From NCBI GenBank assembly GCA_013166775.1, contig JABLTJ010000009.1:35931-99930 (forward strand): DNA of 64,000 bases. The letters run 5' to 3'. Positions within the stretch are counted from its first letter, which is position 1; each line of letters begins with the position of its first letter. The translations under genes and the position numbers were made by a program. This document shows positions 51,981 through 60,222 of the stretch, piece by piece. The DNA comes from Promethearchaeati archaeon. GTDB taxonomy: Archaea; Asgardarchaeota; Heimdallarchaeia; Heimdallarchaeales; Heimdallarchaeaceae. A model generated the notes under the pieces. It was not told the DNA's origin. It saw only the letters and a list, made by a program, of their open reading frames with translations, and did not search any database.

Positions 51981-52014
51981 TTTTCTGACCTTATAGAGAT
52001 ATGAAACTCCCTAG

Positions 52015-52022
52015 ATTATATA
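52015..52022 (-). promoter_or_regulatory. TATA box of the four-cysteine protein gene
   Basis: TATATAAT on the minus strand would start transcription near 51993, leaving a leader of about 13 bases that contains the AAGGTC ribosome-binding site. Confidence 0.5.
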
Positions 52023-52052
52023 ACGTTTTTTGTAATTATATCCAACCTATCT

Positions 52053-52199
52053 TTAGAAATAGTTAGGATTTAATCTTTCACAGTTTGGACACTTTTCATC
52101 GTGTTTATCTAAAGGAGTACTGCAACCAGAACACTTGAATGGTTTCTCTATCTCATTCACATCCTTTGACTTATCCTTGTCAGAAAAATGTTCAAACAT
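52053..52199 (-). CDS. Tiny zinc-ribbon protein
   Basis: The 48-residue frame reads MFEHFSDKDKSKD, then a zinc ribbon with CSGC and CPNC separated by ten residues, and the end ERLNPNYF. The two CxxC pairs make a chance frame unlikely. An AT-rich box (about 52225-52235, minus strand) stands about 30 bases before ATG 52199, which suits a leaderless mRNA. It follows the start region of the AMP phosphorylase gene on the opposite strand. Such ribbons occur as small accessory proteins in archaea; the role is unknown. Confidence 0.65.
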   Translation of the reverse strand: MFEHFSDKDKSKDVNEIEKPFKCSGCSTPLDKHDEKCPNCERLNPNYF

Positions 52200-52361
52200 A
52201 CTAAGGACAAATATAGTTGAAGATATTAATAATTATTGCGGAGATTTCAGTCCTTTTATCTATTTTGGATACTTGTAGTTGAAATATGCACAGTCACAAC
52301 TCTTATTATAGAACATCTTTCAAATTATGTTTAAAGATATTGAAATGACGAGGCGAGAGAT

Positions 52362-53885
52362 ATGGTTAAATTAATCATAAAAATAGAAAAAATATTAGAT
52401 ACGGAGCCTGATTATTGCTTATTTAATTCAGAATTAGCTCAAAAATACGAAATTATGCCAGGACAACTCGTAGAGATTTCTCCTTTCAATGTTGGTCTGA
52501 AAGTATATACAAGTGACAATTATCCAAAGAATCAAGTAGGAATATCAAGTAAAATCTCAAAAGAATATGGAATTCTTAAGGGATCAGAAATTGTAGTAAA
52601 GGAAATTACAAATGAAAACATTATTCATCTTCTTCATAAAAAAATGAGGGGAGACACTCTTAAAGAAGAGGAGATATATTCAATCTTTAAATCAATAGAT
52701 AAGAATTTGATGCATCCAACACAAATAGCTGTTCTTATGTCTTTGTTTCAAGTTCAAGGATTAACATTAGAAGAAACCACATCTATAGCAAAAGCAATTA
52801 TTATTAATTCTCAAAAATTAAATCCGAAAAAGAAGCCAGTAGTAGATAAACATAGTATTGGCGGTATAGCTGGCAATAGAATTACTCCAGTAATGATACC
52901 TATACTAGCTGCAGCAGGTTTAACAATTCCTAAAGTATCAACAAGAGCAATAACTTCTCCCGCAGGCACTATAGACGCTGTAGAATTATTGATGCCTTGT
53001 GAGCTTACTCTTGAAGAGATGACATATGTAGTGGATAATGCTGGAGGGTGTATAGTAAGTGGTGAAACAGTAGGTTTAGCTGATGTTTCGGATAAGATTA
53101 TTAATGTCCTCGAAACAATAAAAATCGATCCAAGAGAATTTATGGTAGCAAGCATACTTTCAAAGAAAATTGCTGCAGGATCAGAATATGTTTTAATTGA
53201 TTTACCTACTGGGAAAGGAGCAAAAGTTGTTCACAGAGAAAATGCTCAAGAATTAGGAAGTCTTTTCACTACTATTGGTTATGCTCTAAAAATAAAACTG
53301 GATTGTATAATTAGCCCAGGTGATAGACCAATAGGTAGTATGATTGGTCCAGCTTTAGAAGCTAGAGATGCTCTGAAAATACTAGAAAATCAAAGTGGAA
53401 GTAGCGATCTGATGAGAAAAGCGCTTTCACTCTCAGGTATAATTTTTGAGGCTCATAACTGGTGTCCAAGAGGATATGGTTTTGAATATTCAGAAGATAT
53501 ATTAAGAAGTGGAAAAGCCCTATCAAAATTCAGGGATATAGTTGAAATGCAAGGTGGAAATAGAGATATTACAGAAGATGATATTCCAAAAGCTGACTAT
53601 GTGGAATCTATTGTTGCAAAGGATGATGGTGTAGTTTATGGTGTAGAAAGTGCACAGATTTCTACAATTGCTAGACAAGCAGGAGCACCAAGCGACAAAA
53701 CAGCAGGTGTCGTGTTGAAAATAAAAAGAGGAGAACGATTCAAAAAGGGAGACACTCTATTTGAGATTCACTCTTCATCTGAAGAAAGACTTACTTCTGC
53801 AATAAAACTTGCAACCTCTGACTTTGAACCTATTGACACAGAGAAGATGATCCTTGAGATTATTAGAGGACCAAAGGAGTTGTAA
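52362..53885 (+). CDS. deoA: AMP phosphorylase
   Basis: This thymidine-phosphorylase-family enzyme splits AMP with phosphate to give adenine and ribose-1,5-bisphosphate in archaeal nucleotide salvage. The 507 residues include the archaeal N-terminal extension of about 85 residues (a double-psi-like domain), then KHSIGGIAGNRITPVMIPIL, STRAITSPAGTIDAVELL and VSGETVGLADVSDKI, and a C-terminal domain with RQAGAPSDKTAGVVLKIK. The phosphate- and nucleoside-site residues (KHS, SPAGT, GGE-type) are intact. GAGG a few bases before ATG 52362 supports the start. The partner R15P isomerase and RuBisCO are not in the window. Confidence 0.95.
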   Translation: MVKLIIKIEKILDTEPDYCLFNSELAQKYEIMPGQLVEISPFNVGLKVYTSDNYPKNQVGISSKISKEYGILKGSEIVVKEITNENIIHLLHKKMRGDTLKEEEIYSIFKSIDKNLMHPTQIAVLMSLFQVQGLTLEETTSIAKAIIINSQKLNPKKKPVVDKHSIGGIAGNRITPVMIPILAAAGLTIPKVSTRAITSPAGTIDAVELLMPCELTLEEMTYVVDNAGGCIVSGETVGLADVSDKIINVLETIKIDPREFMVASILSKKIAAGSEYVLIDLPTGKGAKVVHRENAQELGSLFTTIGYALKIKLDCIISPGDRPIGSMIGPALEARDALKILENQSGSSDLMRKALSLSGIIFEAHNWCPRGYGFEYSEDILRSGKALSKFRDIVEMQGGNRDITEDDIPKADYVESIVAKDDGVVYGVESAQISTIARQAGAPSDKTAGVVLKIKRGERFKKGDTLFEIHSSSEERLTSAIKLATSDFEPIDTEKMILEIIRGPKEL

Positions 53886-53893
53886 TCAGAAAA

Positions 53894-54415
53894 ATGATCA
53901 ATAGTGGGGAGAAGGATTTCTGCTTTCGAATCTTTAGAAATTCTACTTCTCTTGATATAGATTTATTACTTGAATTTTTGAGAGAAAGAAGCTCCAATAA
54001 GGTAATACTTCAGATTTTAGACCCCAACCTCCTCATTAGTGTAAAGCAACTTCAATCTGCAGTTTATCATACAGAAAAATCTTTTGAAAGTAAGCGAAAT
54101 ATTGCAAGAACTAGAGCTAATGAATTTCTCATCCGTTTAGCAGGTAAAAGGCAGATCTCCAACGCATTGAAGCTTCTTGGTATTAAAGAATCTAGTCAAT
54201 ATTTACTCATTATAGCTTTTGGAACAACGTTAGAAAATAATAAGAAAGAATTAGAGAAATTTGTAAAGCAATTTAGTTTAATTGAGTATGAAGCTAAGAA
54301 TAGTCTTCCAATATCAAAATTGAAGGTCTTAAGCACATATTATGAATGTCAAGAAGATTTAATAGAAATTGAAAAAACAGCTTTAGAGAAAATTGCTTCT
54401 GTAGAGATTCTATAA
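53894..54415 (+). CDS. cgi121: KEOPS complex subunit Cgi121
   Basis: Cgi121 (TPRKB in humans) helps KEOPS make the N6-threonylcarbamoyl adenosine at position 37 of ANN-decoding tRNAs. The 173 residues contain the family pattern AVYHTEKSFESKRNIARTRA, NEFLIRLAGKRQISNALKLL, GIKESSQYLLIIAFG and the long helix near the end. It lies 8 bases after the AMP phosphorylase gene, so they share an operon, although their roles are separate. It is convergent, with no space, with the next gene. Confidence 0.88.
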   Translation: MINSGEKDFCFRIFRNSTSLDIDLLLEFLRERSSNKVILQILDPNLLISVKQLQSAVYHTEKSFESKRNIARTRANEFLIRLAGKRQISNALKLLGIKESSQYLLIIAFGTTLENNKKELEKFVKQFSLIEYEAKNSLPISKLKVLSTYYECQEDLIEIEKTALEKIASVEIL

Positions 54416-55450
54416 TTAGTATGATGGAATCCAAGCTTTCAATAACGGTAATCCCATCTCTAGATATTGTTTAACAATTTCAGTAATTCTGTCTAGTTGT
54501 TCTTGCTCTTTCTGTGGGGAAGAAAATATCAAAGGTTTTAATTTATGAACCATTCCAGTTAAAGATCCAATACCTGCAGTACTGTAAGCTATTTTTCCGC
54601 TTCCAGTTCTAAAGAAATGATCAGATTCTACTAACAATTTGTTAAACCAAAGCGGATGTGCAGACATTATTTTGAAGCCATCACTTTTGGGATAAGATGT
54701 TGATTTAGATATATGTTGATTAAATTTCTCAATTGCAGTTTTATTTGGATGAAAAACATTCCTACTGATTACACCCTTAACATAGGTTTGAACTGTTTCA
54801 GTTTGCTCAATAATATGAAAAGGTAATATTGTTGATACTTCAGTTATTGTAGCATCAATCTTATCAGACTGGTAAATTTTTTCTGCTGTATATATTTTTC
54901 CTAATAAATCAAGTGGTAAGCAGATACCATTTATCTCAAGATAGTCTTCTAAATAATTTCCACTGTCTACAGCAAATTCTGAATAATATATTCCAGGTCC
55001 AAAAATAACTGCAATTCTCTCATCTGTTAATTCCTTAAAGGTTTGAGTTTCATCAGTTAGCATAACAATGGTGTCTCGTCTCAAATCCAATACTGGTTTA
55101 TCCAGATAGACACCCTTAGTTGGTGTTTCAATGAGTTTAGTCCAAGAAGTAATAATTAGGAGAGAATTAAGATGTCGGGATTCCATTTCTTGAAGTCGCA
55201 TATTTCTCTTTTTATTCTGTAGTTCTAGAATTTCTGTGTCGATTCTTTTTAGAACATGTTCTGCTTCTGGAAGACGTCTAGGGTAACCTTCATCTGACAT
55301 AAATGCTATAAGTTCTCTTAGAGGAATATCACCGGTATCAAAGTCATAAAAATTCCCCCCAGTTCCATAATATTCTTTTAAGAGTTCTAGTAATTGTATC
55401 CTAAGATCTACTTCTTTGTATTCTTCAGAATCTTCGACTTTGAGAGACAT
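54416..55450 (-). CDS. Conserved hypothetical protein
   Basis: The 344 residues have no recognised domain. The N-terminal 95 residues are helical and charged (a possible coiled coil around EVLELQNKKRNMR-like sequence), the rest alpha/beta, with IAVIFGPGIYYSEFAVDSGN, GICLPLDLLGKIYTAEKI and SAHPLWFNKLLVESDHFFRT. The protein is cytoplasmic by composition. It is not in an obvious operon; convergent with cgi121 with zero spacing. It may be lineage-specific. Confidence 0.7.
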   Translation of the reverse strand: MSLKVEDSEEYKEVDLRIQLLELLKEYYGTGGNFYDFDTGDIPLRELIAFMSDEGYPRRLPEAEHVLKRIDTEILELQNKKRNMRLQEMESRHLNSLLIITSWTKLIETPTKGVYLDKPVLDLRRDTIVMLTDETQTFKELTDERIAVIFGPGIYYSEFAVDSGNYLEDYLEINGICLPLDLLGKIYTAEKIYQSDKIDATITEVSTILPFHIIEQTETVQTYVKGVISRNVFHPNKTAIEKFNQHISKSTSYPKSDGFKIMSAHPLWFNKLLVESDHFFRTGSGKIAYSTAGIGSLTGMVHKLKPLIFSSPQKEQEQLDRITEIVKQYLEMGLPLLKAWIPSY

Positions 55451-55532
55451 AATCTATGCATTCTTCCACAAATTTTATTGTCGAGTATATTACATTGGTT
55501 CTCTTTATGTATTTATTCTTTGTGACGATAAG

Positions 55533-56516
55533 CTAGGACGTGGGATACTCACCTGTTTCAATTAAATGCGAAGCAGATTTGATTGCGAATCTCAGAGCAT
55601 CTTCTTCAGATGAAGAATTGAACAGAGAATGCAAGAATGCGCCATTAAAACAATCTCCAGCACCAACAAATGTTTTCATTGTTTTTAGCTTTAAAGTAGG
55701 GAATTTGATTACTTTATGATTGTAATATCTTACTTCCTTAGAAGTATGAAAAACAATAGGAAATCCAAGATGCTTAGAGAGTTCTTCTGGAGTTTTGTTA
55801 AATATAGATTGAAGTGCTTTAAGTTCATTTTCATTAACAGAAAGATATTTCTCACCTTCGAAATTATGTAGAAATTCTAGGAATTTAGCGAATTCTTTGA
55901 TTCTTAGAAAATGAGAAATGTCGGATGGATCAATAAATATTATGCCATCAAAAGCAGCATCCTTAATTTTACTAAGAGTATCAAAAGGAGATGGCTGATT
56001 TTTCATATCTTCAACCAGTTCAAAATCTACAAGAGAGATTAGTAAGGAGCTTATCCACTCAATAGATGTAGGATTCAGTGAGACATTACTTATTGATTTT
56101 ATTGGACTGTTTCTATATCTCTCCACAAGTTCTTCATTCAAATGCTCATACGATAAGAAACTCCTTACTGAGTTAAATTGAGTTTCTCCGTTCTTTCGAT
56201 TTAATATAGCAGTATAACTTACATCTGAATTCTTAATAGGGTAAATTTCAATTGGAATTTTATTCTCTTTTACTATTTGTTCAAAAAAAATTGATGATGG
56301 TCCGACGTATGTAACTTTGCGACCTAGATGTGCTAATGCTCTACAAAAATTAAAACCATTTCCTCCAGGTCTAAATTCAATTTTATTATTTCTATGATGA
56401 GAACCAATTACAGGTATTTCTTGGATTAATTCGTTTGTTTCTAGATCATAAGGCTGAATATCAATATCGATAAAAGTTAGATCAAAACCTCCAAAGATGG
56501 TTGAGATTTTTTTCAT
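55533..56516 (-). CDS. PfkB-family sugar kinase
   Basis: The 327 residues have the ribokinase fold: EFRPGGNGFNFCRALAHLG (GGN motif near the N-terminus), and the anion-hole motif TFVGAGDCFNGAFLHSLF with the catalytic base Asp in GAGD, with ATP-site residues after it. The usual DTTGAGD is here KTFVGAGD, so the first Asp is replaced. The substrate is a sugar or nucleoside and cannot be told. It follows argS by 11 bases in the same direction, suggesting one transcript. Confidence 0.88.
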   Translation of the reverse strand: MKKISTIFGGFDLTFIDIDIQPYDLETNELIQEIPVIGSHHRNNKIEFRPGGNGFNFCRALAHLGRKVTYVGPSSIFFEQIVKENKIPIEIYPIKNSDVSYTAILNRKNGETQFNSVRSFLSYEHLNEELVERYRNSPIKSISNVSLNPTSIEWISSLLISLVDFELVEDMKNQPSPFDTLSKIKDAAFDGIIFIDPSDISHFLRIKEFAKFLEFLHNFEGEKYLSVNENELKALQSIFNKTPEELSKHLGFPIVFHTSKEVRYYNHKVIKFPTLKLKTMKTFVGAGDCFNGAFLHSLFNSSSEEDALRFAIKSASHLIETGEYPTS

Positions 56517-56527
56517 TTGTTATCATC

Positions 56528-58561
56528 TCACATTTTTTCTAAATAATCTATTCCTATCACTTCAAATAGACTTTCCAGACATTTTAGAAAACAATAAACA
56601 ATGAGCAATCTAGAATCTCTGAGAGTATCTGGATTTGCTTTCAGAACAGGGCAAGAATCATAAAACTTGTGAAAAGCTGCTACTAAAGAATATGTGAAGT
56701 TTGCTACTGAATCTGGTCTCAGGGATTCCGCTGCTTTCACTAGAATGTATGGAAGTTCTTCCATCATTTTGATTAATTCCCACTCTTCCTCTTTTTCGAT
56801 ATCAAAATTCATCTGTTCAGCATTCGAGAGTATTTCTTGTATTTCAAGACTATTCTCTTTTGCTTTCTTAATTATATTCAGAGCTCTTGCATAAGAATAT
56901 TGAAGAAATGGTCCAGTATTTTCATTAAGATTAACAGCCTTCTTAACATCAAAAACAACTAATTTCTTTGGATCCATTCTTAGGATAAAATATTTGATAC
57001 TACTTGTTGCAACTTTTTCCGAAATATTTTTAGCTTCCTCTTCCGAATAATCTCTCTCTTCTAGAAGAATGTTAACTTCATCTTTTACTAAATCATACAC
57101 TTCATCAGGAGTTACATATTCAAATTCTCTTCCAGCCATTTTACGTCCTACCAGATTCACAGTCTCAAAATCAAAGTGCTCGATTTTATCTGCAATATCT
57201 GGTTCTCCTAAACCGTAGAGAGCTAGTTTTACAGTGAGCTGGGGGAATTGCTGCTCTTTACCTACTACATTGTAACAGTAACTTGCATTAAATTTTTCTA
57301 ACTTATGAAGATGGTAAGCTATATCTCGACAGGGGTAAAGAGTAATTCCTTCAGAGTTGACTATTATTGAAGAAGGCATTTCGTATTTTAGATTGTATTT
57401 TTCCTTGAAACCTAGATTTGTACCAATTTTATCATTATCTAATAATCTGGCTTTTCCATCATGAATCAAGAATTTGTTCTTCTCAAGTTTTACAAGAATT
57501 GTTTCAACTTCACCTGACCATGCAACATCTGATTCCCAATCAAAATCATCATGAAAGATATTAAACAAATTTAGAGTTTCTACATGCCCTGCTAATGCTT
57601 CTTGTGTAACTTTTCTGAATTTTGAAACTAATTCTTTATCTTTTCCTTTTTGATATTCTATTACATACTCCATAGTGAGTTGGTTTAAATCTGTAATTTG
57701 CTTCGAAGTCAGTTTTCTCAACTCGAGATAGACATCTGGGATTCTTTCTTCCAAAGAATTTTGAACTCTAAATAATTTATCAATGCTCTCAAAAATTTGT
57801 TCTTTCTCTGTTCCTCTAAGCTTATGATCTTTTAGAACTTCTTTACATTTACTTGTTTCTTCAAGAGAAAGAGAATATAAATTATCCTTGCTGGTTCCCT
57901 TAATACCGATACTGTTTAAATGCTCCTTCAGTTGCTGTATTTCTAGAAAAGTATTCATCGTTGCGTAGATTTTTCCTATCCAGAGATCAACTTTAATATT
58001 TGGCTCAATCCCTTTTTCTTTCAATAAGTGATATCCTATAATCAATGGAGCTATCTGTCTCCCTAAATCATTTACATAATATCGAAAGTTTACTGCAGCT
58101 CCCATGAATCTGAATAACCTACCGATTACATCACCTAAAATTGAATTACGAAAATGACCTATATGTAATGGACCTGTTGGATTGCTCGAAGTATGTTCTA
58201 CTATAATTCGTTCTGAAGATTTGATTGTACTTTGCCCATATTTTGCATCACTTAAAATCTTAAGAAGAGTGTCGAGTGAGAAACTCTGTTTATTCAGATA
58301 TAGGTTAAGAAAACCTCCCTGTATTTCAACTTTATTAATATATTTAGGTTCTGAGAAAGATTCCTGAATAGCAATTGCTAGCTCTGAAGGAGGTATTGAT
58401 AGTTGTTTTGCAACATTAAACAACGGAAAACTAATGTCACCTAAATCAGATGAGGGAGGTTTTGACCATATTAAGGAAGTTTTCAAATCATATTTATCTT
58501 CCAAAATTTTCTCAAGGATGTTCTTTTGATATTCATAAATTCTCTCTGTCATAAAATACAT
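56528..58561 (-). CDS. argS: Arginyl-tRNA synthetase
   Basis: ArgRS charges tRNA-Arg. The 677 residues have a Rossmann catalytic domain with HIGH in SNPTGPLHIGHFRNS (about residue 130) and an arginine-type second motif at LVGRKMAGREFEYV, in place of KMSKS. The N-terminal Add-1 domain and the DALR anticodon-binding domain (VNLNENTGPFLQYSYARAL, then FTYSLVAAFHKFYDSCPVL) are present. The first ATG at 58561 and one 9 bases later both follow an AGGAG site, and either may start. Length is longer than many bacterial ArgRS (about 560), matching archaeal forms. Confidence 0.96.
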   Translation of the reverse strand: MYFMTERIYEYQKNILEKILEDKYDLKTSLIWSKPPSSDLGDISFPLFNVAKQLSIPPSELAIAIQESFSEPKYINKVEIQGGFLNLYLNKQSFSLDTLLKILSDAKYGQSTIKSSERIIVEHTSSNPTGPLHIGHFRNSILGDVIGRLFRFMGAAVNFRYYVNDLGRQIAPLIIGYHLLKEKGIEPNIKVDLWIGKIYATMNTFLEIQQLKEHLNSIGIKGTSKDNLYSLSLEETSKCKEVLKDHKLRGTEKEQIFESIDKLFRVQNSLEERIPDVYLELRKLTSKQITDLNQLTMEYVIEYQKGKDKELVSKFRKVTQEALAGHVETLNLFNIFHDDFDWESDVAWSGEVETILVKLEKNKFLIHDGKARLLDNDKIGTNLGFKEKYNLKYEMPSSIIVNSEGITLYPCRDIAYHLHKLEKFNASYCYNVVGKEQQFPQLTVKLALYGLGEPDIADKIEHFDFETVNLVGRKMAGREFEYVTPDEVYDLVKDEVNILLEERDYSEEEAKNISEKVATSSIKYFILRMDPKKLVVFDVKKAVNLNENTGPFLQYSYARALNIIKKAKENSLEIQEILSNAEQMNFDIEKEEEWELIKMMEELPYILVKAAESLRPDSVANFTYSLVAAFHKFYDSCPVLKANPDTLRDSRLLIVYCFLKCLESLFEVIGIDYLEKM

Positions 58562-58762
58562 GTCTCCTACTAATGTATTGAAGTCCTAAATATCTATACT
58601 TGGAAGCTTATTCTTACTTCTTCAAAGCTTGACTAAAAATACTTAAACTTTCCTTCTATTAATTTGTTTTACAAAAGTTTATATTTTTTATAATTTGGGA
58701 TGGGATAAAGAGAACAGATATATAGATGTTTTCTGAGTTCAATTTAATTATTCAAATATAGA

Positions 58763-59104
58763 ATGGGGATTCAAATGGTTAAAGTACAGAATGTTACAAA
58801 AGATGAATTTGACAAAATACTTGACAATGAAACAAAACCAATAATTGTTGATACATGGGCTCCATGGTGCGGTCCTTGTAAGAGTATTGAACCTTACTTT
58901 GAACAGCTTTTCGATAAATATAAAGAGAAATTAAGATTTCTTAGAATGAACATGGACGAAGAACCCATTTTTGCTCAAAAGTATATGATTGCTAGTCTTC
59001 CCACTTTCATAATTTTCAAGGAAGGAAAACCCTTTAATTCTATGATTGGAGCTAATCGAGGAAAACTTTTGAAGCTAATAGAAGAATCAGTAAAAGAAGA
59101 TTGA
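58763..59104 (+). CDS. Thioredoxin
   Basis: The 113 residues have the full thioredoxin fold with the active site WAPWCGPCKSIEPYF and the conserved cis-proline in SLPTFIIFKEGK. It reduces disulphides in the cytoplasm; no thioredoxin reductase gene is in the window. ATG 58763 and ATG 58775 are both possible starts; the shorter protein also fits the family. An AT-rich segment (ATATATAG at about 58718) may be the TATA box. Confidence 0.92.
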   Translation: MGIQMVKVQNVTKDEFDKILDNETKPIIVDTWAPWCGPCKSIEPYFEQLFDKYKEKLRFLRMNMDEEPIFAQKYMIASLPTFIIFKEGKPFNSMIGANRGKLLKLIEESVKED

Positions 59105-59166
59105 AGCAGTTAAATTTTTAGGGAGATGATTTCTTTATTTTTAGTAACAGCTATTTGTGTGAGTAA

Positions 59167-59793
59167 ATGCATCAAGAGAGAAAGAAGCTAACTTTTCCCA
59201 ATGGTTTGTATGAATACCTTGTAAGAATGGCGAATACAGCTATAGGAGAGAACTTCATTGGAATATCCTTTCCAATTCTCGAAATAAAATTCCTGAATCT
59301 TAGAAGAAAAGGTAGTCCAAAAACTGTTGATTGGTTATTTGAAGAATTGAGTAAAAGATTAGTGAACATCTCTAAAAAATATGATTTAGAAATTGGTCAA
59401 AGTTCACATCGAAAAGATGTTATGATAAATTTTAGAGTGGAGGATAATTATCGTCAAATTAACATAACGGGTTATCATCACATTCCTTTGAAATCATTTG
59501 GGAATATCTTAGCAATTGCCCTTTGGAGTTACATAGTTTTTATTTTTGGAAAGAAACCAAGTGAAGATGAAGAAGCACGTAATCTCCATAAGAAATTTAC
59601 AGATGATCTTGATGAGTTTCGTGAACACTGGAATAGAAACTCCAGAAGGAAAACTACTCTTGAGGAGAAAAGATCGTGCTACATATGTGGTAAACCAGCT
59701 TATTCCTACAACCAATGGTTTTACAAATCAAAGAGCAGTGTTGAAGAAATACTTACACCTGTTTGTAAAAAACATAGTAAACTTCTTGTATAA
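59167..59793 (+). CDS. Conserved hypothetical protein with C-terminal zinc finger
   Basis: The 208 residues have a soluble N-terminal part with an alpha/beta pattern (NFIGISFPILEIKFLNLRRK) and a C-terminal CYICGKPAYSYNQWFY with a later CKKH, a C-x2-C and C-x2-H set for one zinc. No family is recognised. A TATA-like TTTATTTTTAG about 30 bases before ATG 59167 suggests a leaderless mRNA. It is followed at 59839 by the roadblock gene on the same strand. Confidence 0.7.
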   Translation: MHQERKKLTFPNGLYEYLVRMANTAIGENFIGISFPILEIKFLNLRRKGSPKTVDWLFEELSKRLVNISKKYDLEIGQSSHRKDVMINFRVEDNYRQINITGYHHIPLKSFGNILAIALWSYIVFIFGKKPSEDEEARNLHKKFTDDLDEFREHWNRNSRRKTTLEEKRSCYICGKPAYSYNQWFYKSKSSVEEILTPVCKKHSKLLV

Positions 59794-59838
59794 CGGAAAA
59801 TTAGGAAAGTTTTTAATTTTTGAAAATAGTTTTACTTA

Positions 59839-60222
59839 ATGATTAGAGAATTAGAAGATGAAAAGAAAACTAAATTATTGCGAATACTTAGGGATATTTC
59901 TCGAGAATGTAGTTTAGGAGCTATTGCTGTAGTTAGTTTTGAAGGTCAAGAGTTGGCATTTTTTGCAGAAAAGGGAACTGATCAAGTTATCATGTCAGCA
60001 TTAGCTTCTGCATTAAATGCAGCAGGACAAAAAACTGTAAGCCAGATTAAATGTGGAAATCTTGATCAGGTCATTATTAAAGGTACAGAAGGATTTGTGA
60101 TTCTTCAAAATTTAGATAATTTCATAGTATTAGCAGCTTCTAAGGAGATTTATAGTTTAGCTCTAGCTATGAATGTTTTAGGTAAATATGGAAAAAATGT
60201 TTACCAGATTCTTACTTCTTAA
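59839..60222 (+). CDS. Roadblock/LC7-domain protein
   Basis: The 127 residues match the Roadblock fold, the small alpha/beta domain of MglB and Ragulator subunits that regulate small GTPases, a family expanded in Asgard archaea. The order is ILRDISRECSLGAIAVVSFE, GQELAFFAEKGTDQVIMSAL, then VIIKGTEGFVILQNLDNFIV and LALAMNVLGKYGKNVYQIL. No GTPase gene is near. The stop overlaps the end of the convergent subtilase gene by 11 bases. Confidence 0.9.
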   Translation: MIRELEDEKKTKLLRILRDISRECSLGAIAVVSFEGQELAFFAEKGTDQVIMSALASALNAAGQKTVSQIKCGNLDQVIIKGTEGFVILQNLDNFIVLAASKEIYSLALAMNVLGKYGKNVYQILTS

